In this document: one piece after another, positions 46,199 through 59,391 of the stretch
Position numbering within the stretch: position 1 is the stretch's first letter
Layout of the letters: the number at the start of each line of letters is the position of its first letter
Origin: Panicum virgatum
Lineage: Eukaryota > Streptophyta > Magnoliopsida > Poales > Poaceae
Length of the DNA stretch: 64,000 bases
Assembly (NCBI RefSeq): GCF_016808335.1
Contig: NC_053150.1
Location: 47,147,607-47,211,606 of the forward strand
Direction: 5' to 3'
Notes under the pieces: model-generated
What the model saw: only the letters and a program-made list of their open reading frames with translations
What the model was told of the DNA's origin: nothing
Database searches by the model: none
Translations under genes and position numbers: made by a program

Positions 46199-48959
46199 AG
46201 CGCGTGTGGGCTGGCCGGCGACCAAATCTCTCCGTGGATTGGGTGGATTGGCTTTCCTTTAACGTATACTATCTTTCCTTTTGCAGGTAGAGGCCAATCA
46301 CCCGTGAGAAGTTTCCATTCTTGTGCCGATCGTTGCTTCCATAAGTGAGAGAGCCAATACAAATTACAAATACTTTCCATTTGCTAGGAGATGGTTGCCT
46401 GGGCAAGTTGGTGGCAGCGTCAAACGAGAGCTCCGGCTGTCATGTGGCCCTTGCCTTGCCTCTATCTCCAGGTCACTCATATGGCAAGTGTGCTCGTGCA
46501 TATACACACATATTGGCATAAGCATGAAAAAGATACGTACTTATCCATCACGTATATATGTATAGCTAGCCATGCATCATCATTTCTTTTATACCCTTCC
46601 GCTCCACAAAAGCAACTAATATATCTTCCCTTTCGCAAAAAAAAAAATCACAAGCTGCAGGGACTAGGTAGGGAGTAGGGAGCAAGACATGGTGATGGCC
46701 TGATGGGGGTCTCCAGTCACGTCCGTCCTCCAACCACCGATCACCTGGCCTTGCTAGCCGGGCGCTCGAACAAGAGGCCGTGGCCCCACGCGCCAGTCAG
46801 ATCAGCATCACGGGGGACCCGCCCTCCATAAACCCCGATCGAAACTGCTTTTTTATCGCGACGCTGTCAGGTTTGATGATCTGACGGCGAGCTCGAAGCA
46901 CCTCCTGGCCTGGCAGTTGGCACCCGCGCTGCCTCTGAAAAAGGAGAAGAGAGCCTCTTGGGGCCTGGCGGCTCTCTTGGGCCTCTGCTTTTTTCTCGCC
47001 GCACGTGTGGGCCACGTGAGCGAGCCTCCTGCTTTGCCCCTCCGCTTTACCGGGTTCAGGTTCAGGACGGGGCGGAAAAATATTCAGAAATCTAGCAGAT
47101 TGGATCTCCATGTCCCAATCTATCTCCTGCCACTTATTATTATTTTTTTTCATGTTGGGTTAGAGCAGACTGTGACAGTGTTACGGTGTTACCCGTGGGA
47201 GCTCAGCTCTGATGATACATCTCGTTAACCTGCTTGTAGGAGTTATTTTTTCAGTGGTGCTTCAGGACTTCAGGCAGGAGAGTGTCGTCTAGGTTGAAGA
47301 CAGGTGAGCAAACTTGTCAGCTCAAAGTCGCAGACTTTTTTTTTTCACGGGAAAGGTCACAGACTGTATAAGTACAACAACAACAACCAAAGCCAAAGTA
47401 TACGAAACAGTACATTGTCAGAAAATACTTTTTTGCGAGGAATTGTCAGAAAATACTACTAGTACGTCAGAAAACACTACATCTCAAGATCGCATCTTGC
47501 GGCGAACTCTTAGCGCGCAGAGTTCGCACAAATTCTAAATTTCTAAGTCGAGAAATACAGCTCCAAACATGGTAACGGGACTTGAGTATGTGCAGAAGAG
47601 ATTCCGTCCGTGGACATGAATCATGGCTTCAACTTACTTGGCCAGGCAGGCAGCGAGTTTAAGCAGCGGCCAATGGTTGAAGACTTGTTGAGCTGTGAGG
47701 TTCAGGGATCTGTCCCCCCAACTTACGAGCAGGGCTGCAGCCTGCAGGAGCGAGCTCCGGAACGCTGCTGACTTGGATCCGAAATGGCGGCCACCTGCCG
47801 CTGTCCCTCCCGTGTCCTCCACACCCGGATACATCTCCCATCTCAGGTGTTGGGGGATGGAACATTGGAACCAGATTAGACCACCGTCATGTTCCATTTT
47901 TTTTTGTGTTTAGTTTTCTTTGAGATGTAGACTGTCCATCGTTCAACATCTGCTGCCTGCCTGCCTGTTTACTCCACCAGTTCACCTCAACCGTTCTGGA
48001 TGCCTACTCCCGGCGTACGCCCGCCGTGAGCTCAGTAGCAGGTCGTCTTCTTTCTCATCCGAAACGGGTTCACAAGTCGGTACGCGTACGCCGGCAGCTA
48101 CCAAGAGAGCCGAGAAGGCACGGCGGCGTCGTGTACACGGGAGTACAGGACACGGCCAATGATTGGCGGCGGTGCACGCCACGGCGAACGTAGGGCGCGG
48201 GCGGACGCCTTTTCGCGCCACCGTGCGTGCGTTCGACGGGACGCGCCGCGCGGCGGCCGTCGGGTCAGGGCCGTGGCCGATTCGGCGCCGCCGGGACGGG
48301 ACGGGACGTGGACAAAAAAGAAGGGGAGAAGAGGGGGAAAATGTGAACAAGTCTCGTGTCATCGTCAACCCAGGGCTCTCCCCAAGAAACCTCCATCCTT
48401 AAACAACGGCACGGATAGTCAACTCTCTGAGCTAGCTGCACACGGGCGACTCCAGTTTTAACAAACGCCCACCCAGTCCTTGTGCTGCCACTTTTTAAAA
48501 ACAGCCAGCCTATAGCCCTCTCGCAACCACAGCCAGGAGCCACAGCCACGGCCACGTCCAGCCAGCTGCAAGCTGCCGCATCGGTGGAGCCGTTGACTAA
48601 CGACCAGCACCAGAACACCAAAGGTAGCTAGGCCACGTCACCAGTAGCTACCGATAGCAATCATTTGCACGAAGAGTCTTCTGGCCTTGATCCTGCAAGG
48701 GCTTGTTCCTAGGTTCCTACACCCAGGATTGGAAAGGGAGGCTCACGCAGCTAGCTAGCTGCTCGCGCCACGCGGAACGGCCGGAGATAAAGGCGGCGCG
48801 GCGATGTCGGCACGTCCGTCCGATGACGTGGCCGATCGACCGCCGGCGTCACGCCCACGAACGCTTTGGACGGTAGCGCGGCCGGCCGGGCCGGGGGCGG
48901 CGGTGCCCCGACGACGCGACGCGACGCGACGGCGGCGTTTCCGTTGCTTCGGAGACCGG
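46199..48959. other. 2.8-kb spacer, no confident gene
   Basis: Mixed sequence with several GC-rich frames on both strands (for example 47982-48368), none with a recognised domain, splice structure or consistent codon use. Confidence 0.4.
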
Positions 48960-48967
48960 GTGGAGGG

Positions 48968-51900
48968 TAGGCCTGGGCAAAAAGAACCGGAACCGAGAAA
49001 CCGAACCGATAGAACCGGAACCGAAACCGAAAGAACCGGAATCGAAAGAACCGTTATTGAATTCGGTTCCAGTTCCTAGATAACCGAAAAGAACCGAGGA
49101 ATTTCGGTTCTACACTCCAAATAACCGAAAAAACCGAAAGAACCGGAGTTTTACAAAGGCCCATAATGTGGCCTGGCCGGCGCACCTCAAGAATGTGGCC
49201 TGGCCCGGCCCAATAACGATTAACAAAGGGATGAAACTCATAAGTAGACCCCGCACCGCGGCACCGGCGCACCGCAGCACAGCGCAACGCCGCAGCCCCC
49301 CGCTCCCCCAATCTGTTCCCCATTCGAAGAACCCTAGCCACTGCCAGTAGCCGCCGCCGCCGCCCGCCAGGCGCCAACCCGCCGCCCGCCGGCCGCTCGG
49401 CCGTCGCCCGCCGGCAGTCGCCAGGCCGCCAGCCACCAGTCCCTCGCCGTCGCTGACTCGCTGGTTCGCCCCGCAAGCCGCCAGCCGCCAGGCGCCAGGC
49501 CCTCGTCGCCGGCCCGACACCCGAAGATCGACGCTACCGGCGCCCGTCTCCGGCTCCCTCGCCCCCGCGGCCGCGTCTACTTCCTTAGCCCGTCGGCCAT
49601 CGTGAGTTCGTGACCTCGCCGTTCGTGCAGCCCCCTACTTCCTCGGCCCCGTTGTGACCTCGCCGGCTTCAAGCTTCACAGGAATCCCAAAGACGGCTAC
49701 ATCCATTGCTTCTTGCAGTGTAAGTGCTCACTGTCATAGTCTCTTAGCCTCTTTGGTAGATCTGTATATGCATGTGAATGTGTGATTGAATGTCTAGGGT
49801 TCATGTTTATTGCATAACACAGATGTCTCAATCATCCGAGGAGGACATTGAGGAGCAGATTAAGGACTGGAATGAAAACTATTTGCCTGAGATTGAAGAA
49901 GAGGAGGCTCGGGAGGCTGGTGCGGCTGCTGCGGCTGCGGACAAGGGCAAGGCCAAGGAGATCGTTGAGTGCGATGCCGATGAGGGGGATGTGAAGAAGA
50001 GGAAGGATATTGCAAAAAGAAGCGATATATGGGATCACTTCACTGAAGTCAAGGATGAACAGAATGTGGTGATCAAGGGCAAGTGCAAGTATTGTAAGCA
50101 TGACATCCAAGCACATTTAGTTTTCAATGGTACGTCTGCAATGCGAAAACATTTCAATAATTGCAAGCATAATCCTCATAGAGGTCATTTGAAGCAAGGT
50201 GTTTTGCAACTAAAAGATGGAAGTAATGTAGAAACTTGGAAGTTTGACCCTGAATCACTTAGGGCTGCCTTTTCTGAAATGATTATAGAAGATGAGCTAC
50301 CATTTGCATTTGGTGAAAAGTCTGATTTTAGGAAGTTTATGGCTCTTGCTTGCCCACGATTCAACTTGCCATCTAGAAGGACATGCACTAGGGACACTGT
50401 TGCACTATACTTTGAGCAAAAAGCAAAGTTGAAAATATTTTTACAGAAACATTGCCAAAGAGTTTGCCTAACAACCGATGGTTGGACATCACAGCAGCAA
50501 GACAGTTATATGACTGTGACAGCCCACTTTATTGATAATGATTGGTGCTTGCATAAGAAAATAATTAGTTTTTTTAAGGTCAAAAGTAAAAAGGGGGATG
50601 ATATTGGGAAGCATTTGCAGAAAGTATTGCTTGATTGGGGGTTGGATAAAGTAATGACCGTGACCGTTGACAACACTAGTGCAAATGATAGTGGCATTAG
50701 CTACTTGAGGAAGCAGATGAATAGTTTGAAAACTAATATTGCACTAGGCAAGTACCTTCACATGAGATGTGCTGCTCACATAGTTAACTTGATTGTGCAA
50801 GATGGTTTGAAAGAAGTAGACACTTCCATCAAACGTGTTCGTGCTGCAGTGAGATTTATTAAGAACGGTACATCTAGATTAGTCAAATTTAGAGAGTGTG
50901 CTGCTTTGGAGAAGGTGGACATGAAGGCATTCTTGAGCCTTGATGTTTGCACCAGATGGAACTCCACGTATGATATGCTGAAAGCAGTGTGTGCATACGA
51001 AAAGGTGTTCACTAGGTATGCAGAGGAGGACCCATATTACACAATTGAATTGATAAGTGATAAGGGTCCCGGTGTTCCTGATGAGCACGATTGGGACAAT
51101 GCAAAGAAAATGGCTGACTTCTTAGGGCATTTTGCTGATATAACTAAAAGGGTTTCTGCATCTCTAAGTGTCACTGCTCACACCTTCTTTCACGAGATTG
51201 GAGAAGTCAATGTTTTGGTGAATAATTGGCTGAATAGTACTGATGTGGTTCAAGCAGCAATGGGGAAAAGAATGAAAGAGAAGTTTGACAAGTATTGGGG
51301 GCAGTGGCATGACATTGTGGAGAATGAAAATGAGATTGATAAGGTGAAGGCAAAAGGGAAGGAAAAGGAGAAGGAGAACATTAACTTGCTGATTTTTGTG
51401 GCTGTTGTTCTTGATCTTAGGTACAAGCTTTCAGAGTATATTGAACTTGTCGTTCAAGAAATTTATGGTGAGGGTGCTGGACAGAAGTTGTGGGCTGCAC
51501 TGCAAAAGTGCTTGCATGGTATGTTTGAAGAATATAGGGCCAGCTATTCAAGCAACCGGACGCCCCAAAGAAGTGAGTCACCACAACCTACACAAGGGGG
51601 AGGAAACACTAGAATGATGAAGGACTGTAGTTGCTAAGAGAATGAGGCTCAATAATGGCTCAAGTAGCTACAGCAGCAGCAGGGGCACTAGGACTGAATT
51701 AGACAAGTACTTGGCAGAAGAGTGTGAAGATGAAACAAAACATTTTGACATTCTTGCATGGTGGAAAGGGCAGTCATCTAGATTTCCCATACTATCTAGA
51801 ATGGCTCGTGATGTGCTGTCCATTCCAATCTCAACAATTGCAAGTGAATCTGCATTTAGCTCAAGTGGGCGTATACTAGATGATTTTAGAACTTCCCTCA

Positions 51901-53121
51901 CTCCATTTATGGTAGAAGCTCTTATCTGCACAAATGATTGGGTTAGGAGGGCTACACCAATCAATGTTGCTAAGAATACTGAAGAGTTGTCTAAGCTAGA
52001 AGAAGGTGATTCAATAAACCATCTCTTTTATTTATTGTTTGTGTTGATGAATAAATTATTTATTGTTTCATTTCTGTTATTTTAGAGCTGATCCAGGAGT
52101 TCAAGGATAAAGAAATCAACGAAAACAATGCCTCCAAGTCACAAGTTCTAGGGAGCAGGAGCAAGGGTACCACCACTAGCACTAGCACCAAGACCAAGTC
52201 ACAGTCCAAGCAATCTTCCAAAACAAGCAAAAGCAAACAATCCAACTCAAAAGATAAATGATTATGTGAGTCACTCTTTTGTACATTTGTTACCTAATCT
52301 GTGTGTTTGTTTGAGGACTTGCACAAATTATCTATTCATCTGTTGATTATGTTTTATTATCCAACAGGTGCGTTGCTGCCCCTGCCTGCTGTGCTGAGTG
52401 CTGACTGCTGTGCTGGTTTGCTGGAGCCTGCTGTGCTGGTCTGCTGCCTGCTGGAGTGCTGGGCGTTGTGCTGCTGCTGCTGCTGCTGCTGGCCGCTGCG
52501 TGCTGCTTGCTGCCCTGCCATGGCATGGTGCTGATGCCTGCTGCCTGCTATGCTGTGCTCCTGGCTGCAGTGTGCCAGTGTCTACTGTCATTTGTGTTCT
52601 GGTTCTGCTATTTGTTACAATGTTACATTATCCACTCTAGTGTTCTGTGATGGTTTGGAACTTCGGATGTTGATTTATTGACTTATGTTATGTTGAACCT
52701 CTAATGATCCATGTATTGTCTGTGAAATTCTGAGCATTGTGCACTTGTGGTTGTGGAGAAATGCTGCTGAAATTTCTCACAAAGGCTGATGTTGATTCAT
52801 TGACTGTTAAACCTCTAATGATCCATGTATAATGTATTTTCTATGAAATTCTGGGCATTGTGTAGTTGTGGTTGTGGGGAAATGCTGCTGAAATTTCTCA
52901 TAAAGGCTGATATTGATGCATGTTGCTGAAAGTCTAGTCATTATAGAAGCTGGTGCTAGTTCAGTTCGGTTAGAACCGAAGAACCGAACCGAAGAACCGA
53001 GAACCGAACTGGTCGGTTCCGGCTTCTTCCTTCCGCTAGTTCGGTTCCAGTTTCTTAGGAACCGAAATTTAAAAAGAACCGAGGAACCGAACCGAACCGA
53101 AGAACCGAATGCCCAGGCCGA
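48968..53121 (+). mobile_element. hAT transposon (4154 bp) with perfect 8-bp target duplication
   Basis: GTGGAGGG stands on both sides (48960-48967 and 53122-53129). The left terminus is TAGGCCTGGGCA and the opposite-strand right terminus TCGGCCTGGGCA. Both ends carry many AACCGAACCG/AACCGGAACC subterminal repeats (48985-49145; 52965-53108). One transposase gene lies inside, on the plus strand, after a GC-rich leader (49250-49720) and a leader intron. Confidence 0.9.
49823..52261 (+). pseudogene. hAT transposase (RICESLEEPER-type) with one frameshift
   Basis: The start is 49823, directly after a leader-intron acceptor (ACACAG|ATGTCTCAATC); the frame is open a little further up, but that part is intron. 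A BED zinc finger carries CKYCKHD and MRKHFNNCKH. The core blocks are LTTDGWTS, TVDNTSANDSG and HMRCAAHIVNLIVQDGL. The hAT C-terminal region is in the next frame: YLAEECEDETK, WWKGQSSRFPILSRMARD, ESAFSSSGRILDDFR. The first frame stops at 51635-51637 and the second is needed from about 51620, so one base has been gained or lost there. A second coding exon (52086-52261, intron GT 52016 to AG 52085) ends in a serine/lysine-rich tail. Complete apart from the frameshift. Confidence 0.85.
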
Positions 53122-53129
53122 GTGGAGGG

Positions 53130-55768
53130 GGGGGGGGGCGACGATCGGCATTGCGAGGCGGGCACGCCTCGGCCGTGCCCGCGCGCACGTTCCCATCCCG
53201 GAGTCGCGTCGCGTGCAGGCCAAGGCCATCGGTCTCGTCCGTGCTTCTCGCCGTGCGCCGCGCGTGCCAGCAGCACGCAGCTGCATGACGTCATCGCGCA
53301 CCGGAGCACGACGACATCGAACCGTACAGCTTGCATAGCCCCTGCCTGATCAGATTGTGAGACTTGAGTTTTAAGAATCCAGGCCGTGATCCCAAACATC
53401 TGTTACAATTAATGGGCCAAATGCCTATTAAAATTGATCAATAAATTCCAAGGCACATGATTTATTGATCAATAAATTCCAAGGCACATGATTTTTGAGT
53501 AGTTACAATTGTAACAGTACCGCATTGGAAATTGAGAATGGTGTTGTCATTTTGGATCACAATTTGATGACTATTAACTGACCCGTAGTTAATGACTAGT
53601 AACGGACATTTCAATAGCCGAGAGTTACTAGTTTAATGGCATTAAGCTAGGCAGCCAAAGGTCCTTTATAGTGCCTTTCATGGCATTAAGCTGGGCAGCC
53701 AAAGACCTTTCACGGTACCTTTTGATGGCATTAACTTGAGCAGCCAAAGGTCACGCCTGGGACCTATAGAGAGGCATCCTTTCTCTGTCTTCCATACGTA
53801 CAACACACAAAGCTCCACTGTTGTGCTGAGTTCCTGCTGCCCCGTTCCGATTCTTGCGCGCACGAGCACCGGAAGAGTAGGCCTCCGAAACGCTGCTGTC
53901 CGTGAGTTTGCCTGCTCGGGTGAGGACGGCAATCACGTTTTTGGGGAGTGTCGGCGGCGGCATGACTACTCGCTTCTATTCCTGTTTCCGGCGGCGACGT
54001 CAACTCCTTCCTGTTCGGGCGACGGCGCAGTACGACTTCTTCCCGGCGCAAGGCGAACGAGCGTGATCGTCACTGCAACATCTCTGCACTGTATCGAGCG
54101 GGACGGCTACAACAACAAAGCACCATGTCGCTTTCGGGTGCTTCCGGCTCTGCTGCTGGGTATGCTAATCTTATTCTCAAAATTGCAATATTTGTGATTA
54201 GTATAAACACTGTGATTGACATGCTTTGTTTGAGAGTTTTCACATATCATGCTTTGCTGGTTAGTACTAGTTTCATGTTCATGATGACTTTGATGATGAA
54301 TTCATTTGATAAGCACATATAATATCATGATCATGCATTTCTTGTTTGCGTCATATTTATGAAATAAATTAAATATGAAATTGTCTAGATTTCTAACAAC
54401 ATCCCTACTTTTAAAAAAAACCAGTTTTCAGATCGTGAAATCTCGCAAGCTGTTTCTCAAAACTTTACTACCACCCGCATAATCCAGGAATCCAGAGCAG
54501 TCTCCATCTTTCAAAAACTCAAATAAAAATTTAAAAGCTAGTAGCTTCTATAATTTATGATGCGATCCTGATAACAACCCAACTCAAACACTGTTGTACT
54601 AGCATAGAAAAATCAGAGCTGGACTTTTCGTTGCCCAAGCGGCGAGTTCCGGTCTGCACATGGGGAATGAAGAAGCGTCAAATCGAAAAGCATGGAAACA
54701 AACACAACAGGGAGAGGAGTGAGATGCATCCGCCAATCACAGCCCTGCAGCTGAAGTGGGGCAAGGGACAGGGCAGGGGTGGGGAATCCCATCCCTGCCC
54801 CCGGCCGGCCACACCCCTCGCCGTCGATCCGGGCTTTTCCGGATAGCGTCAAAAAACCAGACCTTGGCTTGCTGCCGAAAACAGCCTGCGCGGAGTTGCT
54901 TAAAATGGTCACGGGCACGCAAGTTGGTCCTCCCGCTGCGCCGCCCGGCACGAGCGCACCAGCAGCAACAACAAACATACCCAGGTGACCGTGGGCGCGT
55001 GGGGCCCCGGCCCGGCCCGGCGCGGCTAAGCTTGCTTTGAAGCCAGACACACTGGCTGCTGCTGCTGCTGGTGGTGGCAGCCCCTTTTCTGGTTACCAAG
55101 TCATTTCTGCTTCAAAAGGCCGTATTAGTGAAGCCTTTTCCCTTTTCTTTTCTTCTTTCTTTTTTTTTGTTTGGGGTGGGGGGTGGGGGGGGGAGGTATG
55201 GGTGGGGTTATCTTTGTTTTGGTTGTTTTGTTATTTTGCTGTTTTGGTGCGTGGGCGTGCCCGGGAGACTGATCTTCCGGATTAACAAGGGTGGTCTTTT
55301 GCAAAGTCCCTATCGTGCGGAAATAGCCTGCAATTGGATTCACTAACGAAGAACCTAGCTAATGTAATAGTTCTTCTCATGTTGGAAATTTATTTATTTT
55401 TCTATGCCTACTTCTCACTAACTGTAGGAATTTGTAACCTCTTCGCTAGCTAGTTCTCAAATCTCAACCCGTGGTTGTAGTTTTTATGTCGGTACCGTAC
55501 AACGTTGGGGATTCTATATGTTTGGTTAATTGCTTAACCGGTCAATATATAATTGCTATCCAACGTGATCATAAGAAAAAGAGACATGCTCGCACTGCAT
55601 TTCTTTTTGTTATTTCTAGTTTTCATTATATATGTGTTTCAAAAAGATTCGGGTGCGACAAGTGATGTGGGTAATGAAATGAGCCGAAGAATGTCTTGCG
55701 ACTTTCTTTGTCAAACTCCAGGTAACAAATGATGTGGCGATATTATTGCATTTTGTCTATCAATATAC
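53130..55768. other. 2.6-kb spacer, no confident gene
   Basis: A 31-bp direct duplication (TTGATCAATAAATTCC..) lies at 53433-53493. A 44-45-bp repeat, three copies beginning ATGGCATTAA, spans 53636-53756. A G-run-rich patch is at 55170-55210. Overlapping frames at 53678-54197 and 54613-55285 have no recognised domain. Confidence 0.4.
53636..53756. repeat. 44-bp tandem repeat, three copies
   Basis: ATGGCATTAA(G/C)(C/T)T.GGCAGCCAAAG-type units start at about 53636, 53680 and 53725 and drift apart progressively. Confidence 0.75.
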
Positions 55769-55927
55769 CCACCTGTTCGGTTGGCTGAAAACAGTTGGGC
55801 TAGGGCTGGGGCTGAACCAGCCAGCCAGCTCCCGCAGCCTGCCGCCGCACGCAGAGAGATAGAAGAACAGTACTACTAGCATTTCCAGCTAGCCAGCCCT
55901 ATTGTTTCCAGCCAACTAAACAGGCTG
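55769..55927. mobile_element. MITE (159 bp) with TAC target duplication
   Basis: The left end CCACCTGTTCGGTTGGCTG and the opposite-strand right end CAGCCTGTTTAGTTGGCTG form an inverted repeat that continues inward (AAACA..GGGCT). TAC flanks both sides (55766-55768 and 55928-55930). A 3-bp duplication fits Tourist- or CACTA-related MITEs. Confidence 0.65.
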
Positions 55928-56485
55928 TACTTCGTCCTAGTTCTGTACATGAGGAACCCAATATTAACGTTCGCACAATACCAGTATTCCCAACGAGCTC
56001 CTTCAAATTCACCAGTGCAATCTAATCGGGACAAAAGTCTTCTGTCATACTCTATATTTTATCATTTGTCTTCCCAAATTCACGGGTATTTGTATGTGTT
56101 TTGCGAGTGAACATTGTTTTCCACCTGTCACCATCCACAATGTCATTTTTCACAAAGTTGTTACGTGTCTCCACAGTTATTTCCACACGACCAATAATTT
56201 CTCAACCTGCAGCATAAACGGGAGACCCTTTTTCACGCCGAAATGTCAACCAAGGGCAGCATAAACGGGAGACCCTTTTTCACGCCGAAATGTCAACCAA
56301 GGGCAGATCCGTAATCTCGCCCCCTGGGCGGTCACTCCAAGCGAAAGCATCGGCGCAGCCACCCATCCGCCCGTGGACCATGCCCCCCGGCATCGTCTTC
56401 TCCCTGGAGCCGAGGGCAGTCTCGTCACATCCGCCCTCCTCCCTCTCCACCGAGCTGGCCCAGAGCGATCGCCAAGAGCTCCCCC

Positions 56486-56820
56486 CCCCCCCGGTTTTTC
56501 GTGTGTTATTGTAACTTCGAATGTTTAACCACTAATTAGGAGTATTAAATATAGATAACTAATAAAATTCATTTCATAATTCTTAGCCAAAATCGCAAGA
56601 CGAATCTAATGAACATAATTATGTAATGATTAGACAATATCGTGCTACAGTAATTAATTTTTAATGACAGATTAATTAGGCTTAATAGATTCGTCTCGCG
56701 ATTTCCCGTCCATCCGTGTAATTAAATTTACAATTAGATCATATTTAGCCTTTCCAATCTTCGGTTGAAAATTACTACAGTATTTTTTTCTAAAAATTTT
56801 TCGAAACTAAACGCGCCCTC
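56486..56820. mobile_element. MITE copy upstream of bHLH gene
   Basis: The right end ATTTTTCGAAACTAAACGCGCCCTC matches the end of the 13583-13930 element in type. Internal GATTCGTCTCGCGATTT and GCTACAGTAATTAA motifs recur in the copy at 61098-61417. The left end has decayed into a poly-C run. Confidence 0.6.
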
Positions 56821-56839
56821 ACTCCCACGCATATAAAAT

Positions 56840-56895
56840 TTGCTCCACGCACACGCACACGCACACGCACACAGTCGCCCCCCCCCCCCAATCCG
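56840..56895. repeat. (CACACG)n and poly-C tract in bHLH upstream region
   Basis: CACACG/CGCACA hexamer run at about 56845-56873 followed by a poly-C run. Simple-sequence DNA between the MITE and the bHLH leader. Confidence 0.75.
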
Positions 56896-57386
56896 CGAAT
56901 TAAACTAGTGCCGCAAAAGCAGAGCGGAGGCGGAGGACCCCCGCCCCCCAAGCCGCCACCACCACCACCGCTTCTTCTCGGTTCTGCTGCAGCTACGGCT
57001 GCTGGCTCTCTCTCCTTTTCCTTCCCTTCTCCTCCCGCCGCCGTACAAAAGCTGTGGATAGGGAGAGGCAGAGAGAGATAGGGAGCAGCTTGGGGAGGCT
57101 GGTGGAGAGATCGAGCGCAAAAAGCGATTTGGCGCTGTGTTCGTCGGCTGGAAAGTTCTGGTTTTTTTTCTTCGTCTCGGGGTTCGGTGGAGTGCTTGGG
57201 GTTGATTCGCTGGGGGTTTGTGTTGCTGCCTCCTGTGCGTGCGGGTGCGGCCATGGCGGGGAGGCGGTGGTAGCGGTTGGCCGTGTGTTTCTTGATCCCG
57301 TCGTGGGTTGTCGGGGAGAATTGGTGCTCGGGAGCGGGGTGGGGAGGGGATTGGGGAAGGGGAGAGACAGCCGGGGCGGTGAGGTG

Positions 57387-59062
57387 ATGTATGGCTCGCC
57401 GGTGTCCAAGGATCTGAACCTGCCGGTGCAGCCGCCGATGACTTCGTCCGGGCTGCTGCGCTACAGATCGGCGCCGAGCACGCTGCTCGGCGAGGTCTGC
57501 GAGGACTTCCTCCAGCCCGGGCCGCGCGCCGGCAGCCCCGACCCCTGCGCCGACAACGTCTTCTCCAGGTTCCTGGCCGACCACCAGATCAGGGACAAGC
57601 CGCCGGCGCCGGCGCCGCATGCCCCCGCCGCGGCGCACTTCCCGGACACGGCTGCCATGGCCTCCCAGCAGCAGCAGCAGATGATGTTCCACTCGCAGCA
57701 GCAGCAGCAGCAGCAGCAGCAGATGGCCGCCGTGGAGTCCGGGCTCTACCGCACCGTCAGCTCCGGCATGGAGGCCCCCACAGCCGCCGCCAGCAGCCTG
57801 ATCCGGCAGAGCAGCTCCCCCGCCGGATTCCTCAATCATTTGAACATGGACAACGGTTTGTCCCTTCTTAATCCGGCCTTCTTTTGGTACTCCCATAGTT
57901 GCCACTCCTGCCATGCTCGCTCCCTGCGCCGCAATTATTGCCGCTCTGTTCTTGGCGAGTTCTTGTTGGAAACGTTTCTATTTCCGGAACTGAGCGCGCC
58001 CGTCCTTGCCACGCCGTTTTGCTCAATTCAGCGTACGGGGGCATGCTGCGGGCCGGCATGGGCGTCGGCGGCTTCAGGAACGGCGCCAGCGCGGCCGCCG
58101 CGGCCGACTCCCCCTCCGGCGGCGGCAGGCTCAAGGGCCAGCTCAGCTTCTCTTCGCGGCAGGGCTCCCTGATGTCGCAGATCTCGGAGATGGGCAGCGA
58201 GGAGCTCGGCGGGAGCAGCCCCGAGGGCGCCGGCGGCGGGCGCGGCTACATCCCCGGGTACGCGATGAGCTCCGGGTGGGAGGACTCGTCGTCGCTCATG
58301 TCGGAGAACCTGTCCGGGATGAAACGCCCGCGGGACTCGTCGGAGCCCGGCCAGGTGCGTGCGTCTCCTCCGGCGGCCGCCTCCATTGCTCCTCCGCCCA
58401 CTGTTCCATCGCTTCCACTCCCTCTACTCGATGACGACGAGCTGACGACGGTTCCTGCTGTGCGTGGTGATCGGCGGCGCAGAGCGGCCTGACGCAGCAG
58501 TTCAGCCTGCCCAAGACGTCGTCGGAGATGGCGGCCATCGAGAAGTTCCTCCAGTTCCAGGACGCCGTGCCCTGCAAGATCCGCGCCAAGCGCGGGTGCG
58601 CCACGCACCCGCGCAGCATCGCCGAGCGGGTGAGCGAGCCGAGCTGAACCGAACCGAATCGACGACCCCTCTGCTTTCTTGCTGCAATTGGCTGACGCCT
58701 CCATCTCCCTGACCAATGGCCACCCAGGTGCGGAGGACAAAGATCAGCGAGCGAATCAGGAAGCTCCAGGAGCTCGTGCCCAACATGGACAAGGTACTGA
58801 CCTCACCTCAAGCATCATCATCATCATCATCCTGTAGCCCTGCCCCTGCACCAATCTCGGCTCGTCTCCTCTCCCCAATAGGAAACACTAGGCGATAGAT
58901 CAGCAGCCTCTGTATGGTTCACAAATCTGCCGAGGACCACCCTCCTGAATTGACCGGTGTACTTCCCATTCCCTGCAGCAAACCAACACCGCAGACATGC
59001 TGGATTTGGCCGTCGACTACATCAAGGATCTCCAGAAGCAGGTCAAGGTACGAACTCTCGCC

Positions 59063-59093
<31 letters not shown>

Positions 59094-59391
59094 GCGCAAA
59101 TGATCACTTGTCGGTAGCGTAGCTGCAAAGGTCCACTTGCCGCCGCCAGTGACGTCCAAACCAAGAAGCCGCGATCTGCCGCCCTACGTCTGACGGCGAG
59201 GGTCACCTGCAATTTGCCCCCTTTTTTGGAAAAATAAATTTGCCTTTTTACCTATTCTTATCCCAATCACACGATCCAAAAAAAAAACTGAGCTTTGACA
59301 GTGATCTGCTCATCCATTGAAGGTGCTGAACGAGAGCCGCGCCAGCTGCCCCTGCTCGGCGAGCAAGCAGCAGCAGCAGTTCTCCGGCTGA
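57387..59391 (+). CDS. bHLH transcription factor, bHLH122/130/FBH type, six exons, 380 aa
   Basis: Nuclear DNA-binding regulator. Exons: 57387-57855, 58032-58354, 58483-58629, 58728-58793, 58979-59047, 59323-59391. All introns are GT-AG, total 1143 nt, all phases agree. The start is chosen at 57387 (MYGSPVSKDLNLP), the start usual for this subgroup; an upstream in-frame ATG at 57054 would add 111 residues of low-complexity leader. Two glutamine runs lie at about residues 91-112. The bHLH spans about 300-358 (GCATHPRSIAERV, RRTKISERIRKLQELVPNM, NTADMLDLAVDYIKDLQ). A short tail, ESRASCPCSASKQQQQ, ends the protein. Arabidopsis relatives act in flowering (CONSTANS activation) and stress responses; the role here is inferred only at family level. 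The leader (56900-57386) is CT/AG-rich. Confidence 0.92.
59065..59093 (+). repeat. 29-base poly-C run in bHLH intron 5
   Basis: Uninterrupted C from 59065 to 59093, 18 bp after the exon 5 donor. The exact length may be a sequencing or assembly estimate. Confidence 0.8.

Noticed and set aside
49823..52261. Domesticated RICESLEEPER-type host gene
   Set aside because: Perfect 8-bp target duplication, matching termini and subterminal repeats show it is still inside a transposon, and it has a frameshift.
56790..57914. Long minus-strand frame (374 codons) over the bHLH first exon
   Set aside because: It is the antisense of the GC-rich bHLH leader and exon 1, with no domain; the plus strand has a complete spliced gene.
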